A DNA stretch of 48,341 bases from an uncultured Microcaldota archaeon (GTDB lineage: Archaea > Micrarchaeota > Micrarchaeia > Anstonellales > Bilamarchaeaceae), in assembly GCA_903835385.1 (NCBI GenBank), contig CAILMQ010000001.1, positions 1-48,341 of the forward strand, read 5' to 3'. The notes beneath the pieces are model-generated. The model worked only from the letters and a program-made list of their open reading frames with translations. It made no database searches and was not told where the DNA came from. Position 1 is the stretch's first letter, and each line of letters begins with the position of its first letter. Positions 26,616 to 34,420 of this stretch are shown piece by piece. Position numbers and translations under genes: made by a program.

Positions 26616-27713
26616 ATGGCATTCCTAGATTTAATCTCGCAGGATTGGGGCTGGCGGACCATCGCCGTGCTCGCCGCGGCAGGCTCGGTGCTGGTCTCGG
26701 TGGCGCTCATCATGCTCGCCCGGCTCTTCGACATGAAGAGCCTCGAGCAGAGCGCGAAAACGGAATTCGTCTATGCCGCATCCACGGTGTTCATAGTGCT
26801 CTTCAGCGTCGGGATAATCGGGTTCGGGGACACCGTGCTCACGAAAATCACCGCGGAGATGTATATCAACACCATAACCGCCTGCCCCGCGGACCAGGCG
26901 GCCATTCCCGGCACGCCCTGCTACCAGCTCCAGCACACGACCTTCCGCCTGAACGTGGATACGATGCCCGACATGATGATGCTCTACATGGACGCCCCTG
27001 CCAAATGCAGCCAGCAGTTCCTGGATTACATGTACTACGCGGCCATTCCCATAGACGCCTGCGCCTCCGTATACATGGAAATCTTTATGTCCGAGCAGCT
27101 CACGTGCTTCGGCCTCAAGTGGGCGTCCGAGCGCATCACCAACGGGGTCCAGATACTCACGTTCTACATGTTCGCCTACTACCTTATCGGCCATGCGATG
27201 ATGTTCGTCAAGTACTATGCGGGCTTTTTCTTCGCGCTCGGCGTCGCGCTGCGCGCCTTCCCCCCCAGCAGGGGCGGCGGCGCCTATCTCATGGCGCTGT
27301 CGATCGGGCTGTATTTCGTGCTGCCCTTCACTTACGTGTTGATAACCACGATGTCCCTTTCCTCCGCACAGTCCAGCTTCCTGACCGCGACCGGCGTGAC
27401 CCAGACCGCCTCCGGCACGACCATACAATACGCATGCAACACGCCCGCCGTGGGCGACTTGAGCGGCCTCGGCTGCGGCACCGGCTCCCTGGCCAAGCAG
27501 GGGGAACTCATGGGCTGGCTCCAGGCGAGCAAGACCAATATCACGGATTTCTTCAGTTTCCAGCTGCCCGAGCTGACCAAGCACCTGGCGTCGGTGATGT
27601 GCATATTCCCGCTCATCGCCTTCACGATATTCTTCACCTTCGTGCTCAACACCACCAGCCTCTTCGGCGGCAACATACCCGAGATCGGGCGCGGCCTCGT
27701 AAGGCTGATATGA
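26616..27713 (+). CDS. polytopic membrane protein, gene 6
   Basis: 365 residues. The hairpin loop has I-M-L-A-R-L-F-D-M ... A-K-T-E-F (about 32-51). An extracytoplasmic Cys-rich section follows (C-P-A-D ... C-Y-Q-L, A-K-C-S, D-A-C-A, T-C-F; about 88-170). The central V-A-L-R-A-F-P-P-S-R-G-G-G leads into a helix ending F-V-L-P-F-T-Y. The ending is F-G-G-N-I-P-E-I-G-R-G-L-V-R-L-I. It is the last gene of the run; the PIN gene downstream has its own TATA-like element. Confidence 0.72.
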   Translation: MAFLDLISQDWGWRTIAVLAAAGSVLVSVALIMLARLFDMKSLEQSAKTEFVYAASTVFIVLFSVGIIGFGDTVLTKITAEMYINTITACPADQAAIPGTPCYQLQHTTFRLNVDTMPDMMMLYMDAPAKCSQQFLDYMYYAAIPIDACASVYMEIFMSEQLTCFGLKWASERITNGVQILTFYMFAYYLIGHAMMFVKYYAGFFFALGVALRAFPPSRGGGAYLMALSIGLYFVLPFTYVLITTMSLSSAQSSFLTATGVTQTASGTTIQYACNTPAVGDLSGLGCGTGSLAKQGELMGWLQASKTNITDFFSFQLPELTKHLASVMCIFPLIAFTIFFTFVLNTTSLFGGNIPEIGRGLVRLI

Positions 27714-27774
27714 GCGCTTGCAGGAGAGTGAGCCGAACGCAATCTTTATATCTCTCATCCTCCCATTCCTCCTC

Positions 27775-28347
27775 ATGCCAACCGCCAGATTCGTGATTGA
27801 TACCTCGCTTTTCGTGAATCCCTACGCAAGGGGGAAATTCGGCAAGGACCCCCCGTCGGCGGTCACGGGATTCATCAGGATGGCGAGGCGGCTTGATGCG
27901 CAGTTCTTCATCCCGCCCTCGGTGTTCAACGAGCTGAAAAACTTCATCGGCGCGAAATCGGACGAGCTCGCGCTCCACGTGAAGAAGCGCGCGCCCAACA
28001 CGTTCGCGCTCCACCTGCCGGCCGCGGTGTTCTACGATTTCATAGACGACGTCCGCTCGCGCGTGAACAAGGGGTTGCGCCTGGCCGAGGAGTTCGCAAA
28101 GGACAACCATCCGGACAACGATGCCAAGCTCGCGAAGCTGCGGGACAAGTACCGCGAGAGCATGAGGACCGGCATAATAGACAGCAAGGAGGATTTGGAG
28201 CTCGTGCTTCTTGCAAAGGAGCTGGAAGCCACGCTGGTTACCTCTGACGAGGGCGTGATAAAGTTCGCCAACAAGATAGGGTGTGAATGCCTGGAAGGCG
28301 ACAAGTTCCACGCGCTGCTCAAGACGCTGGGGAAAAAGAAGAAATGA
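27775..28347 (+). CDS. PIN-domain RNA ligase partner protein
   Basis: 190 residues. The PIN fold begins F-V-I-D-T-S-L-F-V (Asp9) and contains the later acidic positions D-S-K-E-D-L-E-L and T-S-D-E-G-V. Length and sequence match the archaeal family annotated as RNA ligase partner (UPF0278). The RNA ligase gene lies opposite, 221 bp away, supporting the call. A TATA-like ctttatatc at 27744-27752 puts the start of transcription at or near the ATG. It presumably trims or cleaves RNA acted on by the ligase (inference). Confidence 0.85.
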   Translation: MPTARFVIDTSLFVNPYARGKFGKDPPSAVTGFIRMARRLDAQFFIPPSVFNELKNFIGAKSDELALHVKKRAPNTFALHLPAAVFYDFIDDVRSRVNKGLRLAEEFAKDNHPDNDAKLAKLRDKYRESMRTGIIDSKEDLELVLLAKELEATLVTSDEGVIKFANKIGCECLEGDKFHALLKTLGKKKK

Positions 28348-28351
28348 GCCT

Positions 28352-28567
28352 GAGTCGGATACCAGACGACTCACGGAGCGCGAGTTTGTACGGGGACGGC
28401 GTGTCCATAGTTTGAAGGAAGAAAACAACGAATTACCGCACTGATGGGAACACATAAGTAACCTTGAGCCAAACACCAAGGGACTTTCGGAGCATAAGTC
28501 AAATATTAGACGACGAATTCTAAGAAGACGAAAGAGAAGCGACGTGGAACCGCACTAACGGGAATAC
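28352..28567. repeat. duplicated non-coding element (two ~80-nt units)
   Basis: The segments 28374-28453 and 28488-28567 align without gaps, 114 bp apart. By hand count about 42 of 80 positions match, concentrated at the ends: cggagc at the start, and accgcact-a-gggaa-ac at the end. A 6-bp hairpin, GAGTCG/CGACTC (28352-28372), precedes unit 1. No credible ORF crosses it. It fills the whole space between the PIN partner and RNA ligase stop codons. It could be paired small RNAs or an old duplication; transcription and strand are unknown. Confidence 0.5.
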
Positions 28568-28568
28568 T

Positions 28569-29639
28569 TTAGTCTGTAACAGATTTGCCCGTCAGCGCAT
28601 CGTGCATCTTCTTCGTCGTCTTCCTGTACGTCTTGCTGAAGCGGATGCGCTTCCCGCCTTTCTCGTCGCGGTCGGATATGACCTCCAGCTTCACCTCCTT
28701 GGACATGTGGCGGTGTATCGTGTCCCAGGTCCTGGGGTCCTTTATCAGGATTTCGAACTCCTCCTCCGCGCCCCCGCCGTCCCCGACCATCCCAATCCCC
28801 CGGAGAAGGCCGGAATAGAACGCCTCGCCCAGGCGCCTCGCGTACTCCCTCCGGTCCAGGCCGAACTCCCTTAAGAACATTCCCGAGCGGAACACGCGCT
28901 GCACGTAGAATCCCAAAGGCATGTCGAACATCACGGGCGAGCATCTCCCTATATCCTCTATGTCAGCGTTCGGGGTCACGAACTTCACCGCGGCCTTCCT
29001 GTCCAGGGTCTTTATCACCATGCCCTCCTTGTTGGCCTTGTTCAGCGAGAGCGCGAGATTGCGGATTTTCTTGATGTCGGACGTCGCGTATTTTCCGAGT
29101 TGGGGGACGCTTTCAATCCCGTATTTTTTCAACATGGCATAGCGTTCCTCGCAGGGAAGGTAATTGCCGGTCCCGTCGTCTATGTCGAAAACGAAAAGCT
29201 TCACGTCGAATTTCGGCGTCGGCGAGGTGTATGGCGTGTTGCCAATCATCTCCCCGCAGAGTATACGTTCAGGATAATCCGCGAAAAACCCCTCCAGCCC
29301 GAGCCCCCTCGCCTTCTCGGTCGAGAACGCGTCTATGTAGCCCCCTCTGGAAAACGCGAAAATAGCGCCCTCCACCTTCGCCACGCGGAGGTTGAAGCCG
29401 TCTATCTTCTCCTCTATGCACACTTCCCCGCCAGGAATGTTGCGGCCGAGCCCCTTCTCAAGTGTGAAAATCCTGGGGATGTGCTCGTAGCCAAGGATGA
29501 CCCTGTCCCTGGTCACGACCGTGCCGCGCATGATTTTGCCGTGGTTCTCCCTGAAGCGCACGTATTCCATGCCCTCCCTGAGCCTCTCGGCCCTGCCCCT
29601 TTTTATGGCATCGAGAACCTGCTGCCTGGTTATGCTCAT
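28569..29639 (-). CDS. ATP-dependent RNA ligase, Rnl3 / Pab1020 family
   Basis: 356 residues from the ATG at 29639. Nucleotidyltransferase motif I is E-E-K-I-D-G-F-N-L-R with Lys78 as the adenylated lysine. Motif III-like L-F-V-F-D-I-D-D, motif IV K-E-G-M-V-I-K and motif V A-V-K-F-V follow in order. The archaeal family joins or circularises RNA ends. The ATG at 29639 is used because the upstream small gene ends at 29641; an in-frame ATG at 29654 overlaps that gene further. The C-terminal domain is of normal size for the family. Confidence 0.9.
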   Translation of the reverse strand: MSITRQQVLDAIKRGRAERLREGMEYVRFRENHGKIMRGTVVTRDRVILGYEHIPRIFTLEKGLGRNIPGGEVCIEEKIDGFNLRVAKVEGAIFAFSRGGYIDAFSTEKARGLGLEGFFADYPERILCGEMIGNTPYTSPTPKFDVKLFVFDIDDGTGNYLPCEERYAMLKKYGIESVPQLGKYATSDIKKIRNLALSLNKANKEGMVIKTLDRKAAVKFVTPNADIEDIGRCSPVMFDMPLGFYVQRVFRSGMFLREFGLDRREYARRLGEAFYSGLLRGIGMVGDGGGAEEEFEILIKDPRTWDTIHRHMSKEVKLEVISDRDEKGGKRIRFSKTYRKTTKKMHDALTGKSVTD

Positions 29640-29640
29640 G

Positions 29641-29820
29641 TCAGTCCCCTTCAAGCCCTTTCAGCTTCGCCTTCGCCCTGCCCCTGAGCACGCCGTCAAC
29701 CATGACCTCCACGCGCTTTCCCTCGGGGTAGACCCAGAGCTTGTAGAACCCCCTGTGCGTCTTCACGAGCAGCTCCACCAGGCCGTCGCTCTTCTCCTCC
29801 ACATAGGCCTTGAACCACAT
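29641..29820 (-). CDS. small basic protein co-transcribed with the RNA ligase
   Basis: 59 residues, starting M-W-F-K-A-Y-V-E-E-K and ending R-A-K-A-K-L-K-G-L-E-G-D. Its stop codon abuts the ligase ATG at 29639, so translation is probably coupled. The sequence has a beta-like pattern (L-V-E-L-L-V-K, Y-K-L-W-V-Y-P) with many basic residues, which suits RNA binding. No family recognised. Low GC-skew oddities or frame defects are not seen, and the reading frame is clean over its whole length. Confidence 0.6.
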   Translation of the reverse strand: MWFKAYVEEKSDGLVELLVKTHRGFYKLWVYPEGKRVEVMVDGVLRGRAKAKLKGLEGD

Positions 29821-29871
29821 GCGGTGGCTATCCGAGAGAATATTTTAATAGGTTGGCAGTTAATCGCCCTC

Positions 29872-29991
29872 ATGAAACCCGCCGTGTTCGCGTTCGGACT
29901 GATGGCTCTCTTCGCCGCCTCCGGCCCGTCGCTGGCGCTTCTCGCGCTGCTTCCGCTGGCGGCGTCCGTTCTCGTAAGAAAGGCGCAATGA
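29872..29991 (+). CDS. possible 39-residue membrane peptide
   Basis: The reading frame encodes a very hydrophobic peptide with two potential helices and a basic end (V-R-K-A-Q). A TATA-like tattttaata (29841-29850) is about 26 nt from the ATG, as in other leaderless genes here. Nothing else supports it, and it may be chance. Confidence 0.35.
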   Translation: MKPAVFAFGLMALFAASGPSLALLALLPLAASVLVRKAQ

Positions 29992-30004
29992 GGCAGCTAC
30001 TAAT

Positions 30005-31726
30005 TCATCTTCTTGAGAACGCGAGCGCGCCCGCAGCCGCAAACGCGAGTATGAACGCGCTGCCGCAGCATCCCCCGCCAGTGCCGCCCGGGGCGTTCAC
30101 CCCTGCGGGCGGAGTGTTCCCGAAGTAATACGCGAGTTCGTTGGAATCAGCCGCGGCAACATCATCCGTGGTCGGAGGGGAGCCGGGCACGAGCGCCAGC
30201 TTCTGGCCCTTGCCGACATAAACCGAAGTGTCCGCGGCGTCCGCGAGCGCTGCGGATACCGTGCCTTCCATGACCACGAGGCTCTCGGGCTGCGACGCGT
30301 CCTCGGGCACAGCCACCTTGAAATGCGTGCCGCGCACCACGTAATGGCCCTGCCTGGTGAGCACCTCGTAATCGTGATTGACCTCCACCTCCACCGCGCC
30401 GTAATCCACGTATATCGCCTGCTTCCACATGCGCACGCGCGCAGGCGCCTTGATGACGACCATGGTGCCGTCCGTATATGTGAGCCACAGGGAGCCCGTC
30501 TGCGTGAGCTGGAACGTGTCGCCTTCCTGTATGGACCTGGAAGTGCCGGTGCATTCCATGGGCTGCCCGTTGCTGAAGACCACCACCCCTGCCTGGCACC
30601 TGTACTGAAGCGTTTCCAGCTGGGGTGCGGGATATACAATCACGTTCGTGGAGCCGAGCGTCTTTCCCCGCTTATCCGCGGACGCGGTTGCCGTTATCCG
30701 GACGGGCTTGCCCTGCGCTATCCTGACGTCCTTGTAAGTGAAAGTGCCGCCCGCCTGGTTGTACGCCGCCGGCTGGGGATAATCAAGCCCGGCGTTCACC
30801 AGCACCTCCTCCACCCCGTACTGCTGGCCGCTGGTGACAGTGCCGCTGACGTTGATGAAAGCCACGCCCGATGTTCCGGTGTCAATGGAGGTGCCATCCG
30901 CCGGGCTCGTGATGCTCACCTCTACCGGCGAGACCGTCTGGCAGCCGTCCATGGTGGCAAGGCAGCCCCACGGGCATTCCTTTTCCGAATACGCACACGT
31001 GTAAGCTGTGCCGGACTCCACGCACGTGCCGTCGTAGCTGAGCGTGGGCACGCCGTTCTTAACCTCGCATTTCTTTCCGCACGTCACTCCGCTGCACGGC
31101 CCTGCCGGCTGTTGCGGCGGCTGGGCCGGAGGCTGCTGCGGCTGGGTGCCCGAGCCCCAGCTGCAGGGGAACCCGGACCCGTAGGCCTGCTTCTTGAAAT
31201 CGTTCATGCATTGCCTTAGCGACGGCGGAACCGAGTCGCAGTTCTCCTGCGGCGTGAGCCAGCTCATGGCCCCGACCTGCGTCAGGTATCCCTTGGAGCA
31301 CTCCACGTTGCAGTCGTCAAGCTTTTTTTCGTCCCCGGCCTGTGGCATGGCGGTGCCGGTGAAGCGGCAGTACGAATTGAAGCCCATCTTTATCGCGGTG
31401 CCGCCCGCCACCTCCTGCTGGAGCGACGCGTCGCACGCGCCGTCAAGGGTGTCGTATTCGCCGTATCCCGCGTTCGGGTCCCCGCAGGTCACGACCTCGC
31501 TGTCAAATCCCGGCGTCATGTTCTGGCAGCAGTCCTTCATGCAATTGGACACGAGGTACACCCCGTAGGGGTAATCGCAGATATCGCTTCCGGAAGCGAA
31601 GCAGTACGCCTTGTTGGACGCGGGGTAGTACGAGCTGCCGTCGAACAGGCAGTTGTATGCCGCCGCGCTGCCAAAGAGCAGCAGCGCCAGAAACAATCCG
31701 GGCAGGACGCGAAGGAGGATATTCAT
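30005..31726 (-). CDS. secreted Cys-rich protein with FecR-like domain and MYXO-CTERM-like tail
   Basis: 573 residues. A signal peptide (about 1-23) is followed by a Cys-rich region (about 24-270) with many C-C and C-x-x-C groups and a Pro/Gln linker near 196-212. Then comes an Ig-like stretch (about 273-360) and a FecR-like domain (about 395-500: G-S-L-W-L-T-Y-T-D-G ... Y-G-A-V-E-V-E-V ... V-V-R-G-T-H-F-K-V). It ends with a Gly-rich G-G-G-C-C-G-S, a hydrophobic helix and Arg-Arg, the layout of a C-terminal sorting signal. Likely surface-anchored. Function unknown. Confidence 0.72.
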   Translation of the reverse strand: MNILLRVLPGLFLALLLFGSAAAYNCLFDGSSYYPASNKAYCFASGSDICDYPYGVYLVSNCMKDCCQNMTPGFDSEVVTCGDPNAGYGEYDTLDGACDASLQQEVAGGTAIKMGFNSYCRFTGTAMPQAGDEKKLDDCNVECSKGYLTQVGAMSWLTPQENCDSVPPSLRQCMNDFKKQAYGSGFPCSWGSGTQPQQPPAQPPQQPAGPCSGVTCGKKCEVKNGVPTLSYDGTCVESGTAYTCAYSEKECPWGCLATMDGCQTVSPVEVSITSPADGTSIDTGTSGVAFINVSGTVTSGQQYGVEEVLVNAGLDYPQPAAYNQAGGTFTYKDVRIAQGKPVRITATASADKRGKTLGSTNVIVYPAPQLETLQYRCQAGVVVFSNGQPMECTGTSRSIQEGDTFQLTQTGSLWLTYTDGTMVVIKAPARVRMWKQAIYVDYGAVEVEVNHDYEVLTRQGHYVVRGTHFKVAVPEDASQPESLVVMEGTVSAALADAADTSVYVGKGQKLALVPGSPPTTDDVAAADSNELAYYFGNTPPAGVNAPGGTGGGCCGSAFILAFAAAGALAFSRR

Positions 31727-31782
31727 ACGCGGTGCTTGCCATCCAAGATTTAATAACTATTGCAGGTTAGATATCTGATTCC

Positions 31783-32256
31783 ATGAAAACCCTGATAATC
31801 TGCATGTCCGTGCACCACGGAAACACCAAAAAGGTGGCGGAGAGGATGGCGCGCGTCCTGGAAGCGGACACCGTGCAGCCGAGTGCCATAACCGGCAATG
31901 CGATGCTCGAGCGCTACGACGTCATCGGATTCGGCTCGGGCATTTATTTCGGAAAGCACCACCGCTCGCTGGTTTCCCTGGTCGAGAGGCTGCCGGGCAT
32001 GAAGGGCAAAAAGGCGTTCGTATTCTCCACGAGCGGATTGGGCACGGGCTCGGTTTTCAACCGGCTGCTTTCGTCCGGTTTCCCGGGCCAGCTCAGGAAA
32101 AAAGGATTCGATGTCATGGGCGAATTCGAGTGCCCTGGCTGGGACACCTTTGGTTATCTCGGTTGGTTCGGCGGCATCAGCAAGGGCAGGCCGAACGAGA
32201 AAGACCTGCTCAGGGCAGAGGAGTTCGCCAAGGGGCTCAAGGCAAAGGCCGGTTGA
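31783..32256 (+). CDS. flavodoxin-like protein
   Basis: 157 residues. It starts with a flavodoxin phosphate-binding loop, S-V-H-H-G-N-T-K-K (about 9-17), and continues with I-G-F-G-S-G-I-Y-F-G and F-V-F-S-T-S-G-L-G-T-G, which fit the FMN-contacting loops. It is an FMN-binding electron carrier or NAD(P)H-type reductase. A TATA-like gatttaataact near 31748 is about 30 nt from the ATG. Confidence 0.85.
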   Translation: MKTLIICMSVHHGNTKKVAERMARVLEADTVQPSAITGNAMLERYDVIGFGSGIYFGKHHRSLVSLVERLPGMKGKKAFVFSTSGLGTGSVFNRLLSSGFPGQLRKKGFDVMGEFECPGWDTFGYLGWFGGISKGRPNEKDLLRAEEFAKGLKAKAG

Positions 32257-32265
32257 CGCTCAATA

Positions 32266-32421
32266 TTATTCTTCTTCAACGAATTTCTTTATCTCCTCGA
32301 AATTTTCCACAATCAGTCTCGCCTTTCCCTTGCCGAAGCTGAAGGGAAATTTGTCGTTCTCGTCCCTTTTCAGTATTATGAGCTTGTTGCCCTTGTATTC
32401 CCCGAATTCAACCATTGACAT
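32266..32421 (-). CDS. small conserved-looking protein (51 aa)
   Basis: 51 residues, starting M-S-M-V-E-F-G-E-Y-K-G-N-K and ending I-K-K-F-V-E-E-E. The pattern (E-F-G-x-Y-K-G-N, then K-R-D-E-N-D-K-F-P-F-S-F-G, then a C-terminal helix) resembles small uncharacterised proteins I have seen in archaea and bacteria. A GAGGTG ribosome-binding site overlaps the end of the membrane protein gene upstream, 9 nt away, so it is the second gene of that operon. Confidence 0.6.
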   Translation of the reverse strand: MSMVEFGEYKGNKLIILKRDENDKFPFSFGKGKARLIVENFEEIKKFVEEE

Positions 32422-32430
32422 GTTCACACC

Positions 32431-32934
32431 TCATTTCCAGCCGAAACCCAGCTTGTACAGCACGAAATGCGCGGCAGCGGTCCAGAGCGCGGACACCAGG
32501 ATCGCGGAAAGCACGACCTGCGCCAGCAGCCCGGAAACCAGGTACACTGCCAGCGCGACCAGCAGCCACACCGTGGCGAAGTAAATCGCGTTGGAAACAA
32601 GCAGCGCTGCCATCGTGGTTGGGAAGCTGATTTTGTTCGCGCCTGCCGCGGCAGCCGCGTCGAAATTGTGCGAGAGCATGTTGCCCAGGAACACGGAGTA
32701 GAACGCTCCCTTCTGCTTGTACTTGCCTATGACATGGTACACCTTGAACATCCTGGCCCTCTTCCTGAGCATGAAGAAATAGATTGTGCAGGACACCAGG
32801 GTCGCGCACAGGTAGAACACGCCGAGCTGGAACGGGCTCAAGCCCATGCTTAGCCCCCATGCGACCGACGGCGCTACGGTAAACGGGAAGTCCACCGCCA
32901 TGAGCGCCAGGATAACCAGGATTTCAAGAATCAT
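32431..32934 (-). CDS. small polytopic membrane protein
   Basis: 167 residues with about four hydrophobic helices and a basic cytoplasmic loop (M-L-R-K-R-A-R-M-F-K). An alanine-rich A-A-A-A-A-G-A-N-K-I-S-F-P segment lies near 94-107. No family recognised; it could be a small transporter or a scaffold. It is the first gene of a two-gene operon with the 51-residue protein. Confidence 0.6.
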   Translation of the reverse strand: MILEILVILALMAVDFPFTVAPSVAWGLSMGLSPFQLGVFYLCATLVSCTIYFFMLRKRARMFKVYHVIGKYKQKGAFYSVFLGNMLSHNFDAAAAAGANKISFPTTMAALLVSNAIYFATVWLLVALAVYLVSGLLAQVVLSAILVSALWTAAAHFVLYKLGFGWK

Positions 32935-33096
32935 ATTACCGCCTCAGACAACCGGGCCTTGTATTTTCCCGTCCTTGCCACGAAAGGCATTCGCATAGGA
33001 GGATTTAATGCTTTTGTTTCGCCCGGGGTTTGCACTTAAAGCCGTCAAAATAAGCTGGTTTCGGACCAAAGGCATAAGATTGGGAGCGGGATTGAT

Positions 33097-34254
33097 TTAT
33101 TTTGCTTTATCTCGAACGTATTCCAGGAACAAACGGTGAAATATCTGGTATTGCCCTCTTTCTGGTTTGTTTATTATGCCTTTTCTTAAAAGTTCTTGAA
33201 TATACGGGGAGATGGAACTCCCCTGCATTTTAGTCCATTCAACTACATCGCTAAAAGAAAAATCAACTGTTTTTATGTTGCCGGCTATTACGCCCAGGTA
33301 CTCTTTTGCTTTGGGTGTAAGCGGATGATACATCGGAGAAAAGAAATCTTCTGCAAGTTTTGCTTTGACTTTCGCTTTACTTCTATTAATTACGTCCATA
33401 TTCATCATATTTTCATTATCGTTTAATGAATCGAATATCAGATAGCACATAGCAACTAAAACATATGGATGGCCCTCACTTTCTTTAGACAGATAATCGA
33501 GTGCTTTTGCGTCTATATTAACACCTACTTTTTCTGTGGATAGTTTCTTCCGAACATAATTTTCAATCTCATCGGGTTGGAACGCAGCTAATTTCTGGCA
33601 TGGAAAAAATCTGTTTAAAGGTGAAAATGATTCAGACATTCTTTCTGGAAAGTTCAATTTCCCCGCCAATACAATCGTATAATTTGCTTCGGCAGAAAGA
33701 CGTTGAAATACTTCCCTCATGAAAGATAACGCCCCGTCTATTTTTTCAAGAGATTCAGCTTCGTCAAAAAGAATAACTATGGCAGGGTTCTCATCTTTCA
33801 CCTCTGCCCATAGTTTCAGCAGGCTTTCCCTAAGAAATTCTTGCACGATTTGTTTTTGTTCTAACGTTATTCCGATTTCCTTCCAGGATAGCGTTGGTCT
33901 TAGGGATTTTATCCACTCAAATGCTTTGCCCAGATTCTGTTTAAGTGGTTTTTTGCTTAATATCTCCCGCTTCAAATTCAAAGTTAAGTAATCTGTAAAA
34001 TCTATGATGTCAGCAATATTGCCCTCATAATTGGATAAACGCAGAGTAATGCATTTCTCAGCTTTTGCTATCTCTTCAAATTTTACAAGAATCGATGTCT
34101 TTCCCATACCTCTGTTTCCTGTTACGGCCATATTCATAGGAGACCCATGCATTGTTTGGGATAAGAATTTTTCAAATTCTACAATCTCAGGGGCACGGCC
34201 AACAAAGAAATCAGGTCTAGCCGGTTGTTGGGGATTAAATGGGTTATAGCGCAT
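33097..34254 (-). CDS. archaeal STAND/AAA-type ATPase
   Basis: 385 residues. The N-terminal Y-N-P-F-N-P-Q-Q-P-A-R-P-D-F-F-V-G-R box is typical of archaeal ATPases of the Orc/STAND type. Walker A is G-N-R-G-M-G-K-T-S (about 46-54), Walker B I-V-I-L-F-D-E-A-E, and sensor-like Y-T-I-V-L-A-G-K follows. A winged-helix-like C-terminal region (from about 300) ends Q-I-F-H-R-L-F-L-E-Y-V-R. The gene and its upstream region are clearly AT-rich compared with neighbours, suggesting recent acquisition. Members are often linked to mobile elements or signalling. Confidence 0.8.
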   Translation of the reverse strand: MRYNPFNPQQPARPDFFVGRAPEIVEFEKFLSQTMHGSPMNMAVTGNRGMGKTSILVKFEEIAKAEKCITLRLSNYEGNIADIIDFTDYLTLNLKREILSKKPLKQNLGKAFEWIKSLRPTLSWKEIGITLEQKQIVQEFLRESLLKLWAEVKDENPAIVILFDEAESLEKIDGALSFMREVFQRLSAEANYTIVLAGKLNFPERMSESFSPLNRFFPCQKLAAFQPDEIENYVRKKLSTEKVGVNIDAKALDYLSKESEGHPYVLVAMCYLIFDSLNDNENMMNMDVINRSKAKVKAKLAEDFFSPMYHPLTPKAKEYLGVIAGNIKTVDFSFSDVVEWTKMQGSSISPYIQELLRKGIINKPERGQYQIFHRLFLEYVRDKAK

Positions 34255-34420
34255 AGGCAGATAAATAGTATGTTAAGTATATAAATATTCCTATACTTCT
34301 TATATTTTTTATTTAAATATCGTTGACATCCTCGGTTCAAACGCCTGTGCCAAAACGGTACCGAAGCGCCTTTTATGCTTCGGTTTGCCTTCTTGTGCTC
34401 GGCCCGCTCCGTGCCGCTCA

